Below, piece after piece: positions 44,367 to 52,989 of a stretch of 64,000 nucleotides of DNA; positions within the stretch are counted from its first letter, which is position 1, and the number at the start of each line of letters is the position of its first letter. Position numbers and translations under genes: made by a program. The notes beneath the pieces were generated by a model. It worked only from the letters and a program-made list of their open reading frames with translations, had not been told where the DNA came from and searched no databases. This DNA is from JBBDJB01 sp040880125 (GTDB lineage Bacteria; Planctomycetota; Planctomycetia; Pirellulales; JBBDJB01): contig JBBDJB010000046.1 of the NCBI GenBank assembly GCA_040880125.1, forward strand, positions 20,120-84,119, in the 5' to 3' direction.

Positions 44367-44849
44367 ATGGATTCACCTCGACAAGAACATCACGATCATG
44401 ATCCCGATCCAGGCGTCTCCCACGCGGGCGAGCCTCTGGATGACGCCACGCGGTACCAAATGACGGTCGCCCGCGTGATCGTCGGCGTATTCGGCGTGAT
44501 ATTCCTGGGCATCGGCCTGACCGTGCTCGTGTCGTTATGGATCGCGCCGTTCGGCGCGTTCGGTTCGCCACCGCTGTTTTTTCGGATCGTCGGCACGTTC
44601 ATCGCGATTGGCTTTGTCACCATGGGTGGCGCCGCCGTGCTGGCCGCGATCACTGGCAAGGGCCTCGGCTCACACGCCGATCTGCGGCGAATGAATCAGG
44701 CCGGCGGCGAGCATGCGCCTCGCACTCCCGGCGATCGGCTCGCCTGCCCGCGCTGCGGAGCGCCCCTGGCCAAATCGGCCGACGTCTCGCCCCACGGCGA
44801 CGCCTTGTGCACCTACTGCCGCACCTGGTTCAACATCCACGGCAAGTGA
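44367..44849 (+). CDS. Membrane protein with C-terminal zinc ribbon
   Basis: 160 residues, with two membrane segments (VARVIVGVFGVIFLGIGLTV and VGTFIAIGFVTMGGAAVLAA). A cytoplasmic or periplasmic zinc ribbon follows: LACPRCGAPLAKSADVSPHG, then CTYCRTWFNIHGK. The four cysteines are the probable zinc ligands. No function is recognised. Part of its zinc-ribbon coding region is duplicated as a broken fragment at 51592-51726. There is no strong ribosome-binding site before the ATG. Confidence 0.75.
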   Translation: MDSPRQEHHDHDPDPGVSHAGEPLDDATRYQMTVARVIVGVFGVIFLGIGLTVLVSLWIAPFGAFGSPPLFFRIVGTFIAIGFVTMGGAAVLAAITGKGLGSHADLRRMNQAGGEHAPRTPGDRLACPRCGAPLAKSADVSPHGDALCTYCRTWFNIHGK

Positions 44850-44942
44850 TCCAGCGTGCCACGGACTTTCTTGTCGGTGCTGTCTCAAAACTCTTGGTCC
44901 GTGCGGAAAGTTCCGGCGACGATATTCCGACGGACCAGGCTC

Positions 44943-45713
44943 CTACTGGCCTGTCGTCCAGGCAGAATTATATCGCGCGAGATACCAGCGGCCGGTGACC
45001 TGGCGAAACTTCACCAGCCGATAGGGCACGTCCAGGCCGCTGTGGAAATCCACCGGTCGCGAGCCTTCCGGGTGCCACTGCAACCAGTCGCCGCGCTCGC
45101 TGCCCGATAGCTCGAAGCACAGTGCGCCTGACGCAGTACGTTCCACCGCGGAGATGGCCCTTTCGCGCATTGACAATTCCGGAGGCGTCAGCAACAAGAG
45201 CATCGTCGGCGCCAGCGGCGGATAGGCGGAGAAGGCTCCCAGCCCTGCGATATTCCCGTCCTCGACAGGCCAGTTGCCGTGCAACCGCTCCGCGACCGGT
45301 TGGATCGCCGCGATCTCGTCGCGCACGCGCAAGGATTTGCCGGTCCAACCCAAATCGCGCCAGAAGCGACCCAGCGTAATCCACATGCCCAGCAGTGCAA
45401 CGAAAATAAACCAGCGCCGCAAGGTGCGGTGTGGCGGGCTGCCGCGCACCAGGCCAACGGTCATTCTCACGAGCGTCGCGCCGCTTACTGCGACTATCCC
45501 GCCGAAGGCGACCAGCCGAACCTTGCCGGCGGCTGCGAACGCTTGCTTCCAGGGCCCACTGGTCGACCATGCGGCGAAGACCTGCATCAGCCGATCGCCA
45601 AAGCGCTCGAAGCCGGGATCCATGAGGATCCAGGCCGTCAGCCCCACGAGGAGGGCGAGGTTGACCACCCAGACGCAACCACGACGACGCGGCAGATCGG
45701 TTTCCGCCGCCAT
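44943..45713 (-). CDS. Hypothetical membrane protein
   Basis: 256 residues from the ATG at 45713; the upstream extension to 45866 looks non-coding. It has three likely membrane segments (VVNLALLVGLTAWILM, LVAFGGIVAVSGATLVRMTV, WFIFVALLGMWITLG). A soluble C-terminal part of about 130 residues follows (APTMLLLLTPPELSMRERAI, then SGLDVPYRLVKFRQVTGRWY). I do not recognise the family. It is convergent with the zinc-ribbon gene. Confidence 0.6.
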   Translation of the reverse strand: MAAETDLPRRRGCVWVVNLALLVGLTAWILMDPGFERFGDRLMQVFAAWSTSGPWKQAFAAAGKVRLVAFGGIVAVSGATLVRMTVGLVRGSPPHRTLRRWFIFVALLGMWITLGRFWRDLGWTGKSLRVRDEIAAIQPVAERLHGNWPVEDGNIAGLGAFSAYPPLAPTMLLLLTPPELSMRERAISAVERTASGALCFELSGSERGDWLQWHPEGSRPVDFHSGLDVPYRLVKFRQVTGRWYLARYNSAWTTGQ

Positions 45714-45956
45714 GGGATTACGTGCTGAACATTGGGACCGTGCCGCCCCACCCGTGGCGCGCGATAATAGCGACGAGATAAGCCGAGTCGTCGCAGTAGC
45801 ATAGCGCCAGCAGGACGGCACTTGTTGCGAGGTCAGTATTGAACTCGAATCGTCGCGCATGTTCACTCGTCCACGACGCGTCCGGTCGCTGCCGCTCGGC
45901 GAACTTGGCCACCCGGGCGGTATTCCAGCCGTGGTTGACCCGCTGCAAAGCCTTGG

Positions 45957-47192
45957 CTATTCCGCAGCGACTTGCTCGGCCTTTAGCGAATCGATGTCGG
46001 AGAACACTTCGTCGAGATCCTTCTTGAAGAGATCTCCGATGAGCAGATCGGTAATACTGCCTCGATGATGCGGGAAGCGACGCACAAACTGACCGAAGTT
46101 GAAGCCGTCGTAGTATTCGCACACCAGCCGCCGCATCCGATTCATGCCTTCGACGTACCCCGCCTCCCACGCTCCGAGTTGCGCCCGGGATACGTTCCCC
46201 TTTTGTAACCCTTCCACGATGGCATCGGCGGCGAGTGCTGCGGACTTCAGCGCCAAAAGCACGCCCGACGAGTAAAGCGGATCGAGAAAGCCGAAAGCAT
46301 CGCCGACTAGCACCCAGCCGTCACCGGCTGCCTGGCTTGCCCGATAGGTGTAATCCTTGGTCGCCTTGATCGGAGCGACCTGTCGACCCATCGAGACACG
46401 TTCCTTGACGGCGGGACATTTCTCAATCTCTTCGGCGAACGTGGCCTCTTGAGTCTCGCGTCGCTTAAACAGGTACTCGAAATCCGCGACCACGCCGACG
46501 CTGACGATGTTGTCGTGCATCGGGATGTACCAGAACCAGCCTTTTCTGTCCGGCAAGCTCAGGACAATCGTCGCCCCCTCGTCCTTGCCTCGGTCGCGGT
46601 AGGCTCCCTCGAAGTAGGTCCAGATCGCTCCCTTGTTCAACTTCGGGTCCGGGATGCGGAGCTTGAATTTATTAATGAGCAGCGAGCTCTGACCGCTGGC
46701 GTCGATCACCACGTCGGCCCGCACCTCTCTCGTTTTTCCGGCGTCATCGATGATCTGTACGCCAACGGCACGATCTCCCTCGAATAAGACGTCGAGCACT
46801 CGCACGCCCTCACGCACCTTCACGCCATGTTCCTCGGCGTTCTTCAGCATCATGACGTCGAACTCGCTGCGGCGGATCTGCCACGTCTGCGAACATTCGT
46901 GCGGTTTGTTGTCGTGGAAGTAGAACGGCGCAGAGTGCTTTCCCGAGGCGCCGACAAATTGGACGCTGTACTTTTTGATGAAGTGGCTCGACTTCATCTT
47001 TTCGAGCATTCCCAGCCGTTTTAGCACCCAATACGTTTCGGGGATGAGCGACTCCCCAATGTGGTAACGAGGAAACCGTTCCCGCTCGAAGAGTTCCACG
47101 CCGTAGCCCTGCTGGGCGATCAGAGTCGAGGTGGTGGCACCCGCAGGTCCGCCGCCGATTACGACGACGCGAGGAGCTTCGTTATCAGGCAT
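45957..47192 (-). CDS. Flavin-dependent halogenase-like / FAD-dependent oxidoreductase
   Basis: 411 residues. The FAD-binding motif is GGGPAGAT (13-20). The conserved stretch ERERFPRYHIGESLIPETY follows, and the second FAD motif is WVLVGDAFGFLDPLYSSG (G298-D299). Residues 219-224 read W-F-W-Y-I-P, the WxWxIP signature that separates flavin-dependent halogenases from monooxygenases. Overall it is closest in style to CmlS-type proteins. A close alternative is a geranylgeranyl-reductase-like dehydrogenase. No flavin reductase or NRPS/PKS gene is nearby, so the substrate is open. It lies 44 nt downstream of the MarR gene and is probably co-transcribed with it. Confidence 0.75.
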   Translation of the reverse strand: MPDNEAPRVVVIGGGPAGATTSTLIAQQGYGVELFERERFPRYHIGESLIPETYWVLKRLGMLEKMKSSHFIKKYSVQFVGASGKHSAPFYFHDNKPHECSQTWQIRRSEFDVMMLKNAEEHGVKVREGVRVLDVLFEGDRAVGVQIIDDAGKTREVRADVVIDASGQSSLLINKFKLRIPDPKLNKGAIWTYFEGAYRDRGKDEGATIVLSLPDRKGWFWYIPMHDNIVSVGVVADFEYLFKRRETQEATFAEEIEKCPAVKERVSMGRQVAPIKATKDYTYRASQAAGDGWVLVGDAFGFLDPLYSSGVLLALKSAALAADAIVEGLQKGNVSRAQLGAWEAGYVEGMNRMRRLVCEYYDGFNFGQFVRRFPHHRGSITDLLIGDLFKKDLDEVFSDIDSLKAEQVAAE

Positions 47193-47236
47193 ATCTCAAC
47201 TCCTTGCGGGTTGGCAAACTAGACGAACCGCCCGTG

Positions 47237-47743
47237 TCACTTATCGATGAACGAGAGGTTCTCGGAATCCTCATGCGGCTGGCGAGCCTCTTTGAGTAGC
47301 TTTGCCAGCTCCCGCAGCGACTTCTTGCTCATGTGCCCCAACTGACGGGAGTGGCATGCTTGCACGGCCTCGTGAACCTCGTCCAGCAGGTCTAGGCCGT
47401 CCGACGTAATACGGATTTCGACGACACGGCGATTGGCGGAGCGCCGCGTGCGCCGGAGAAGCCCTTTTTTCTCCAAACGGTCCAGAAGCCGCGTCATGTC
47501 CGGGGCACGGGAAATCAACCGGCGTCCCAACTCCAGCGTCGGCATCGAATCCGGGTGAACCGACTGGAGCAATCGCAATGCGTTGTACTGCTGAGCCGAA
47601 ATGCCGACCTGCCCGAACACTTCATCCTCCAACGCTCGGAGACGGTCGTACGTGCGCCACAGGTTGAGAAAAACCCCCTGTTCCACCGAATCGAATCGTG
47701 GCGTACTGGCGACCGGAGCCGGTGTCGTTGAGGTTTTTTTCAT
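47237..47743 (-). CDS. MarR-family transcriptional regulator
   Basis: 168 residues. The winged helix covers about 45-140: ISAQQYNALRLLQSVHPDSM, LGRRLISRAPDMTRLLDRLE (recognition helix) and KKGLLRRTRRSANRRVVEIR (wing). Helices for dimerisation flank it. The first 20 residues are Thr/Pro-rich. Located directly upstream of the halogenase-like gene in the same direction, it probably represses its own operon and responds to a small aromatic or phenolic ligand; the ligand is inference from family behaviour. Confidence 0.88.
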   Translation of the reverse strand: MKKTSTTPAPVASTPRFDSVEQGVFLNLWRTYDRLRALEDEVFGQVGISAQQYNALRLLQSVHPDSMPTLELGRRLISRAPDMTRLLDRLEKKGLLRRTRRSANRRVVEIRITSDGLDLLDEVHEAVQACHSRQLGHMSKKSLRELAKLLKEARQPHEDSENLSFIDK

Positions 47744-47749
47744 TGCTTC

Positions 47750-47791
47750 AAGTTACGAGCCAGAACAATTCACGTCAAGACATGTGTTGTT
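47750..47791 (-). promoter_or_regulatory. Possible promoter and operator of the MarR-halogenase operon
   Basis: On the minus strand TTGACG (47773-47778) and TAACTT (47750-47755) are 17 nt apart. They overlap an interrupted inverted repeat AACAA...TTGTT (47764-47791) that could be a MarR site. The -10 box ends only 6 nt before the ATG at 47743, so transcripts would be nearly leaderless. That makes the promoter call weak. Confidence 0.3.
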
Positions 47792-47958
47792 TGGACAAGT
47801 ATTAGCGTGAGCAGGCGCAGATGCCGTTGCGGATTTTAGCTCGACGGGATGTGAACGGGGGAAACGTGGCAACAACGGGCGAGACGCCGCCCCTCAGGCG
47901 CTCAGCCCGCCAAATCGTGACAGTTGAAGGCCCGCCTGGCGGCGGCGAGACTTCAGAG

Positions 47959-49899
47959 TCATTTGGGTCGCTTTATGTTGGCGGGCGCCTCGGTGGCCGA
48001 TGCACCGACCACAGGGCGATCGCTGTTCGGTTGGGTGGCTTTCGGCTGCGCCGGATCTAAGCGTGCGACCGATAGAACATTGTCCCGAGTTCCGACCGGC
48101 GTCCGACTGACATAAGTGGCCCCGGCTCTCAGGAGTGCCGCCTTGTGCTTCTCCGGCAAAGTAGCTCCCCAGCGACCGACGATGATCTTCAATTCAGGGA
48201 CGGCCGCAAGCAGTCGCCTCACCAGCGTTCGGGCATGCGTTAACCCACCCGGGGGCAGACCCAGAAGACAAATCCCGGCGGGCTTTTCGGCCCGAATCCG
48301 TTCGACGACTTCAGAGACGAGCGTGGAACTCGAAATGGGCGAAAACCGGCAGTGCGTCCCCTTCAAAAGGCGGCTCATCACAGCGAGGACCGCCTCATCC
48401 GTTTGCACGCGCATGCCGTACCCGAGAATGAGGGGTAGTTCTCGCAAGTCCATTGCATCCGCAGCATCGCTGGCCCCGTCACCGTCCTCCTCGCCGCTTG
48501 CCGAACCGTTGGGAACCTCGTCCAAGTGCTCCTGGGCCGATTCCAACACGAATGCCAACTGCTCCGGCTCGATGACTCCTCGCAGGTGGTCCCGTTTGGC
48601 GAGTTCGAGCGCCGGAACGAGAACCTCTTCGCAGGCCGATTCGATCCCTGCCCGCTCGACGTGTTCGTCGAACAGATCCTCCGCCTCGTCGTCGTCCTTC
48701 GCCAGGAGACGCTGGTAGTAAATGAAATGCGGCTCCACCTCGGGGACGTCCCCAAGCAGCCGATTGAAGAAGCGGAGTGCCGGAACGTGCCGGCCGGCGA
48801 CCACCAGGCATACTGTCAGCGGTGTGGCAAGCACCAAACCCACGGGGCCCCAGAGCCAGCCCCAAAAAACCGTCGAGAGGATTACGCCCACGGCCGACAC
48901 GCCGATCCCGCGGCCGTACAGGAGCGGCTCCATAAAATTATTGCTGAATAGTTCCAGCACCGCGATCAGCGCGAGCACGCCAAGCGGCTGCCCCCAACCG
49001 CTGCTGGTCAGCACGCTGTAGCCGAGCGGCAGAACGGCTGCCACCCAGGGACCGACATAAGGGATATAACGTAACACCGCGGCGGAAACGCCCCAAAGTG
49101 GTGCATACGGCACGCCGAGGAACAACAGACCCGCCGTCACGACTACGCCGTAGCCAATGTTGATTACCGCTTGCATCAGAAGGTAGCGAGCGATCCGTTT
49201 CCCGGCTTCGTCCAGTGCCTTGGTCGTGACCGCCAGGTTCGTGTGGCCCGAAAGCCCCACGATCCGGTTGCGCAGGTCTTCGCGCGTCAGCAGCATGAAC
49301 AGGACCAGCACGATCACAAGACCGGCGGTTGCAAGCGGCTTCACGAGAGGCACGACAATACTGTTCAACATCTCGACGACAGTCGCCTCTTGTGTTTCGA
49401 CTCGCACCGGCACGGCTTCCGGCTCCTGGAGTTCTTCCCGGGCCGGGTCACCGGGCTGCGCCGCAGTCGTCTCTTCCTCGCCTTTCTCGGCCAGCTCTCT
49501 CTGTACCCCCTCAAAGAGACCGGAGACGTTTTCGAAGAATCCACCGCCGGTCGCCCAGGATTCCTTGAGGTCTTCGATCTTCGCCTCCACCCGAGGGCGG
49601 TATTGTGGCACCTCTTCCGCCAAGGCCACGAGCTGCCGCGCGACGAGCCAACTGACTCCACTAAGAAGGGTGAATGCGAGCAACGAAACGGCAAGAACGG
49701 CCGCGACCTTCGGCAACCCCAGCCTTTGGAGCCGAATAACGGCCGGCGCTAGTAGAAATGTCATGAGGATCGCAAGCGCGATCGGGACGAGAACCGCCTT
49801 CGCCGCATAAAGCAGCCATCCCGATAGGACGAAACAGGCGAGCCAGATGAGCACGCGCTGCGCTTTTGCGGGATCCGTGGGGTCCGCTTTCACTGCCAT
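47959..49899 (-). CDS. AI-2E family (PerM-type) transporter with long soluble C-terminal domain
   Basis: 646 residues from the ATG at 49899, with GGAG upstream. The AI-2E/PerM membrane domain (about 12-370) shows VLIWLACFVLSGWLLYAAKA, LVIVLVLFMLLTREDLRNRI, GVSAAVLRYIPYVGPWVAAV and the conserved FSNNFMEPLLYGRGIGVSAV. An acidic insertion of about 65 residues (115-180) sits in the first loop. Residues about 390-646 are soluble. They include an acidic linker and a Rossmann-like unit (IRAEKPAGICLLGLPPGGLT, LKIIVGRWG) reminiscent of B12-binding folds. Transported substrates of the family are diverse; the name does not prove AI-2. Confidence 0.85.
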   Translation of the reverse strand: MAVKADPTDPAKAQRVLIWLACFVLSGWLLYAAKAVLVPIALAILMTFLLAPAVIRLQRLGLPKVAAVLAVSLLAFTLLSGVSWLVARQLVALAEEVPQYRPRVEAKIEDLKESWATGGGFFENVSGLFEGVQRELAEKGEEETTAAQPGDPAREELQEPEAVPVRVETQEATVVEMLNSIVVPLVKPLATAGLVIVLVLFMLLTREDLRNRIVGLSGHTNLAVTTKALDEAGKRIARYLLMQAVINIGYGVVVTAGLLFLGVPYAPLWGVSAAVLRYIPYVGPWVAAVLPLGYSVLTSSGWGQPLGVLALIAVLELFSNNFMEPLLYGRGIGVSAVGVILSTVFWGWLWGPVGLVLATPLTVCLVVAGRHVPALRFFNRLLGDVPEVEPHFIYYQRLLAKDDDEAEDLFDEHVERAGIESACEEVLVPALELAKRDHLRGVIEPEQLAFVLESAQEHLDEVPNGSASGEEDGDGASDAADAMDLRELPLILGYGMRVQTDEAVLAVMSRLLKGTHCRFSPISSSTLVSEVVERIRAEKPAGICLLGLPPGGLTHARTLVRRLLAAVPELKIIVGRWGATLPEKHKAALLRAGATYVSRTPVGTRDNVLSVARLDPAQPKATQPNSDRPVVGASATEAPANIKRPK

Positions 49900-49956
49900 G
49901 ACCGCGTCTCCACACGCCCGAAGCACTGTCCTCTACGTGGAACACACTGTACGGAT

Positions 49957-50060
49957 TCTAACAGGCTGCTGGTTTTCTCAACAGGCTTGTGCGTCACCAG
50001 AATGTGACGCCAATAGGACGGCGGCGAAGTTTTGCGAGCCGTGAGGAGCTTCGTTTTTCA
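49957..50060. mobile_element. Degenerate relative of the 13416-13570 element
   Basis: It shares AACAGGCTGCT, the order CAGGCT..GTGACGCCAA.., and a 21-nt identical tract that includes TTTTGCGAGCCGTGAGGAGC with 13416-13570. Both ends are blurred. It lies in the 326-nt divergent intergenic region between the AI-2E permease and the DinB-type protein; no gene is otherwise seen there. Confidence 0.55.
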
Positions 50061-50225
50061 CTCCCGCCCGACCTGGGGCCGACGAGGACACGTCGATCAA
50101 TCTGGTTTATGATATCGAGCAAGCCAAGCAATATCGCGCCGATGAGATCCGCGGGCGCACTGCCAAGAAAAAGCGGTGGCAGCGGCGTCGTAGTGATCTG
50201 CCAAATCCATTCCAAGGAAGCGAAT

Positions 50226-51512
50226 ATGTCTCGCATGCTGAGTCGAGTGACGATCCTGACACTGGCCGTGGCCTTGTTGCTGCACCACGGGGGACAGGCA
50301 TTCGCTACGGACGGCGATCCGTTGGCATTGCGGAAATGGTCGAACGGAATGCTGTCCATCGAGACCCACTGGGGATTTCACATCGTCATTAACCCGAACC
50401 GCGAAGGCGGCAATCTCCGACAACTCCCACGACCTGCCGACCTTGCTCTTTTGTCGCCTAGCGAAATTCCCGGAGTCGTCGACTCGAACACCGTTGTCGT
50501 CGATGCCGCCGGCAGGATGGAAGCGAGCGAAGCTGTCCACCATTACCTGTCGCGTACGCCAAACAGTCCGAGAGTGCGATGGACGCCGGTCGGCGAGGAC
50601 TCTCCGCAAGATCCCAGCGCTGTTCGGGTCCGCGAGTTTCGCCGCGACGGCGCCAGTGCTTTCGAACTCGACGTGGACGGCGTCCGGATTCTGTACCTTT
50701 CGGACGGGTGGTCGGCTTCAAGCGGAGAAGTTCCTGATATGCTGGACGTGCGAAGTATTGATCTGTTGGTTGTCGCATCACCCGACGCGGCAGGATCGGC
50801 ACGTCCGCAGGTTGCTTCCGTACTAGAGTCGATCGGCCCGAAAGCTGTGCTGTTCAATCGCATCGAAGATGTCCGGGAGCTGAACCCGTTCATGTCGGCA
50901 AATGGCATTGGGCCAAAGCCGATCCAAGTAAGTCACAACACGCTTGCCCTGGCGCATTCGACGACAACCACCGTGGATGACGAGGAGCCCGGCCCTCGGA
51001 GATTGATCGTGATGAGCGACCGGCCGTGGCAAATGCCCGCTCGCCTGGCCGACCTGTTCTCTGCCATGGAACAGGCATCTCGCGATTCGCAGAAAGTCTT
51101 TGCCGGCCTTTCCATCAACCAGATGAACTTCCGCCCGTCCAATGGAACGCATACTCCGCGCTGGAATGCGGAGCACATGATGGGGCGGCATTTGTTGTTC
51201 TTCTCGCAAATCTACCACGAGCAGGATCCCACCATCCCGGTGATGGATCTAAACCCGAAGCAGATGCCGTCCGACTACGTAGCCGCTCATCCCGATTGGA
51301 GTGGGCCGGAAGAGGCAAGGCAGATGCAGAGAGTCAGCGAGTTTTCTCGGCGGTTCGCCTACCGGCTGGCGGATCTCGATCTCGATGAAATGGCGCCCGG
51401 CAGCATTTGGACTGTTCGCGGGCTGTTACAGCAGATGAAACGTCATTACGACGAACATACTGCAAACACGGTCAAAAAATTCGAATTGCCCGATTGGCCA
51501 ACGGATGAATGA
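50226..51512 (+). CDS. Secreted protein: metallohydrolase-like N-terminal domain plus DinB-like domain
   Basis: 428 residues from the ATG at 50226 with AAGGAA upstream; 79 more codons are open but derive from repeat DNA. The signal peptide is ILTLAVALLLHHGGQAFA. The N-terminal half is beta-rich with LSIETHWGFHIVINPNREGG and VRILYLSDGWSASSG, like a metallo-beta-lactamase fold without the HxHxDH motif. From about 290 a DinB-type four-helix bundle follows (FRPSNGTHTPRWNAEHMMGR, then HHLLFFSQ-like helix and MKRHYDEHTANTVK), with the usual spaced histidines. DinB proteins are metal-dependent thiol-linked enzymes; the function here is unknown. Confidence 0.7.
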   Translation: MSRMLSRVTILTLAVALLLHHGGQAFATDGDPLALRKWSNGMLSIETHWGFHIVINPNREGGNLRQLPRPADLALLSPSEIPGVVDSNTVVVDAAGRMEASEAVHHYLSRTPNSPRVRWTPVGEDSPQDPSAVRVREFRRDGASAFELDVDGVRILYLSDGWSASSGEVPDMLDVRSIDLLVVASPDAAGSARPQVASVLESIGPKAVLFNRIEDVRELNPFMSANGIGPKPIQVSHNTLALAHSTTTTVDDEEPGPRRLIVMSDRPWQMPARLADLFSAMEQASRDSQKVFAGLSINQMNFRPSNGTHTPRWNAEHMMGRHLLFFSQIYHEQDPTIPVMDLNPKQMPSDYVAAHPDWSGPEEARQMQRVSEFSRRFAYRLADLDLDEMAPGSIWTVRGLLQQMKRHYDEHTANTVKKFELPDWPTDE

Positions 51513-51591
51513 CATTCGGCCTCCGGCTCCTTCGGTCCTGGAGCCGAGAGCCACTGTGGCGGCAACGTAGTGTCGAATTCAGTGTCTCCGC

Positions 51592-51726
51592 GGCGGCGGC
51601 GAGCCTCGCACCTCTGGCGGCCGTCTCGCCTGCCCGCGCTGCGGAGCGCCGTTGGCCTAGGCCTCCCCGCACGGCGACGTCCTGTGCGCCCACTGCCGCA
51701 GTTGGTTCAACATCCACGGCAAGTAA
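51592..51726 (+). pseudogene. Fragment of the zinc-ribbon membrane protein gene, with internal stop
   Basis: In one frame the DNA reads GGGEPRTSGGRLACPRCGAP, then LA-stop, then ASPHGDVLCAHC and RSWFNIHGK-stop. This is colinear with the C-terminus of the protein at 44367-44849 (GGEHAPRTPGDRLACPRCGA...TWFNIHGK). The TAG at 51658-51660 and a short deletion show it is non-functional. The downstream GTGCCACG also matches the flank of the parent gene. Confidence 0.8.
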
Positions 51727-51814
51727 GTGCCACGTGGCACAGACGAGTAGCTGAATTCGCGAGAATTCAGAGGCCCCGCGACCGGCTTACCTCGTCCGAG
51801 CACGAGCTACAAAG

Positions 51815-51839
51815 GTGGCACAGACATTCCTGCCTGTGC
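51815..51839. repeat. Dispersed repeat module B in the 51513-52185 region
   Basis: GTGGCACAGACATTCCTGCC, a one-base variant of module B, followed by a pyrimidine/purine tract (51873-51890) that may be a worn module A. The 673-nt region also holds the zinc-ribbon fragment. A 35-codon frame at 51961-52068 has AAGGAGG only 2 nt before its ATG and is not called. Confidence 0.7.
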
Positions 51840-52185
51840 TTCTCCGAAACGCTTATCTGTGTTTCCCAATTCTTATCTCCCCGCCGAGGAGAGGCCGAAA
51901 AAAGGGGCGGCAGGCACACAACCAGCGATTAAAAGACGAACTCATTTCCAAGAAGGAGGCCATGGATCTGGCTCGCAACCTTCTGGTTCTTGCCTGTTCC
52001 GACGAGATTCAGGGTGATATTGTAAACACTGGTCACCCCGAGCAAGGGATCGTGACTATCTTGGGATAGAGGAATTGGCGCGGTGTTGCGGAGAGTCGAG
52101 GCCTCGCGGCCGAACAACTGCTCTACCCCGCCACTTCGGACGAGCCGCAGTAACGGGAGCTCGAATCAAACAGGAGAACTGCATC

Positions 52186-52515
52186 GTGGCTTTCACCGCT
52201 CAAGCCGAAGCGCCCCCGCTTCGTGAAGATGCCGCCGGCGCTCTGCGCGTCGGCGATTCGCGAGTCCTGCTGGAGTTGGTTATACGGGCGTTCCAAGATG
52301 GCGCAACCCCCGAGACGATCGTCCAGCGGTACTCCACACTGCCGCTTCCCGACGTGTACGCTGTCATTGCCTACTACTTACGTCATCGCAGTGAAGTCGA
52401 AGGATATTTGGCCCGACGCGAGCAGAAGGCCGAAGAGGTTCGGCAATGGATTGAAGGCCAGCGGGGGGACTTGAGCGAAATCCGCGCTCGCCTGCTCGCC
52501 CAGCGACGGCCGTAA
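52186..52515 (+). CDS. DUF433 protein, probable antitoxin
   Basis: 109 residues from a GTG at 52186 with AGGAG 9 nt upstream; the frame is open further left but without a start signal. DUF433 features are present: LRVGDSRVLLELVIRAFQDG, ATPETIVQRYSTLPLPDVYA, then VIAYYLRHRSEVEGYLARRE. This is a small helix-turn-helix-like protein with a C-terminal helix. It lies 8 nt upstream of a DUF5615 PIN-like gene, the standard partner, so an antitoxin role is inferred. Confidence 0.85.
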   Translation: MAFTAQAEAPPLREDAAGALRVGDSRVLLELVIRAFQDGATPETIVQRYSTLPLPDVYAVIAYYLRHRSEVEGYLARREQKAEEVRQWIEGQRGDLSEIRARLLAQRRP

Positions 52516-52523
52516 GGACAGCC

Positions 52524-52874
52524 ATGTTACGACTGCTGGCAGACGAGAACTTCAATGGTGACATCGGGCGCGGCTTGTTGCTGCGTCGACCCGACCTCGA
52601 TATCGTTCGCGTGCAAGATGTTGGCCTTGCCGGTGCGGATGACCCTGAAGTGCTGGCCTGGGCTGCTGAGAACAACCGGATCGTCCTGACGCATGATCGC
52701 GCCACCATGGCGGACTATGCGTATGTACGAGTGGCCGCAGGAGAAGGGATGGCGGGCGTTTTCATCCTGAATGATCGCTTTCCCGTGGGCGAGTCCATCG
52801 AGGAAATCCTCCTGATGGTCGCGTGCAGTGAGCAAGCAGAGTGGAAGGGTCGAGCAGTTCATTTGCCGCTTTGA
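52524..52874 (+). CDS. DUF5615 PIN-like protein, probable toxin
   Basis: 116 residues. It has the DUF5615 pattern: LLADENFNGDIGRGLLLRRP with the first acidic residues, DIVRVQDVGLAGADDPEVLA, then RIVLTHDRATMADYAY (the THD motif). Conserved acidic residues would bind Mg2+ as in PIN-domain RNases. Paired with DUF433 at 8 nt distance, it forms a predicted type II toxin-antitoxin module in a repeat-rich, gene-poor stretch. Confidence 0.85.
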   Translation: MLRLLADENFNGDIGRGLLLRRPDLDIVRVQDVGLAGADDPEVLAWAAENNRIVLTHDRATMADYAYVRVAAGEGMAGVFILNDRFPVGESIEEILLMVACSEQAEWKGRAVHLPL

Positions 52875-52989
52875 AGGCTGACCGCGCCGAACCAGTCGCT
52901 GCGGCAGACGGCCGCCACGATGCTAGTTTGAAATTCTGCGGTAGGTCAGGCCGCTGGCGGCTGAGCTTTAGCGTTAGGAGATCGTCGCG

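Noticed and set aside
45718..45956. Minus-strand frame continuing after the halogenase stop (ends GWGGTVPMFST)
   Set aside because: Overlaps the halogenase gene in another frame and has no start or family; it may only be chance openness.
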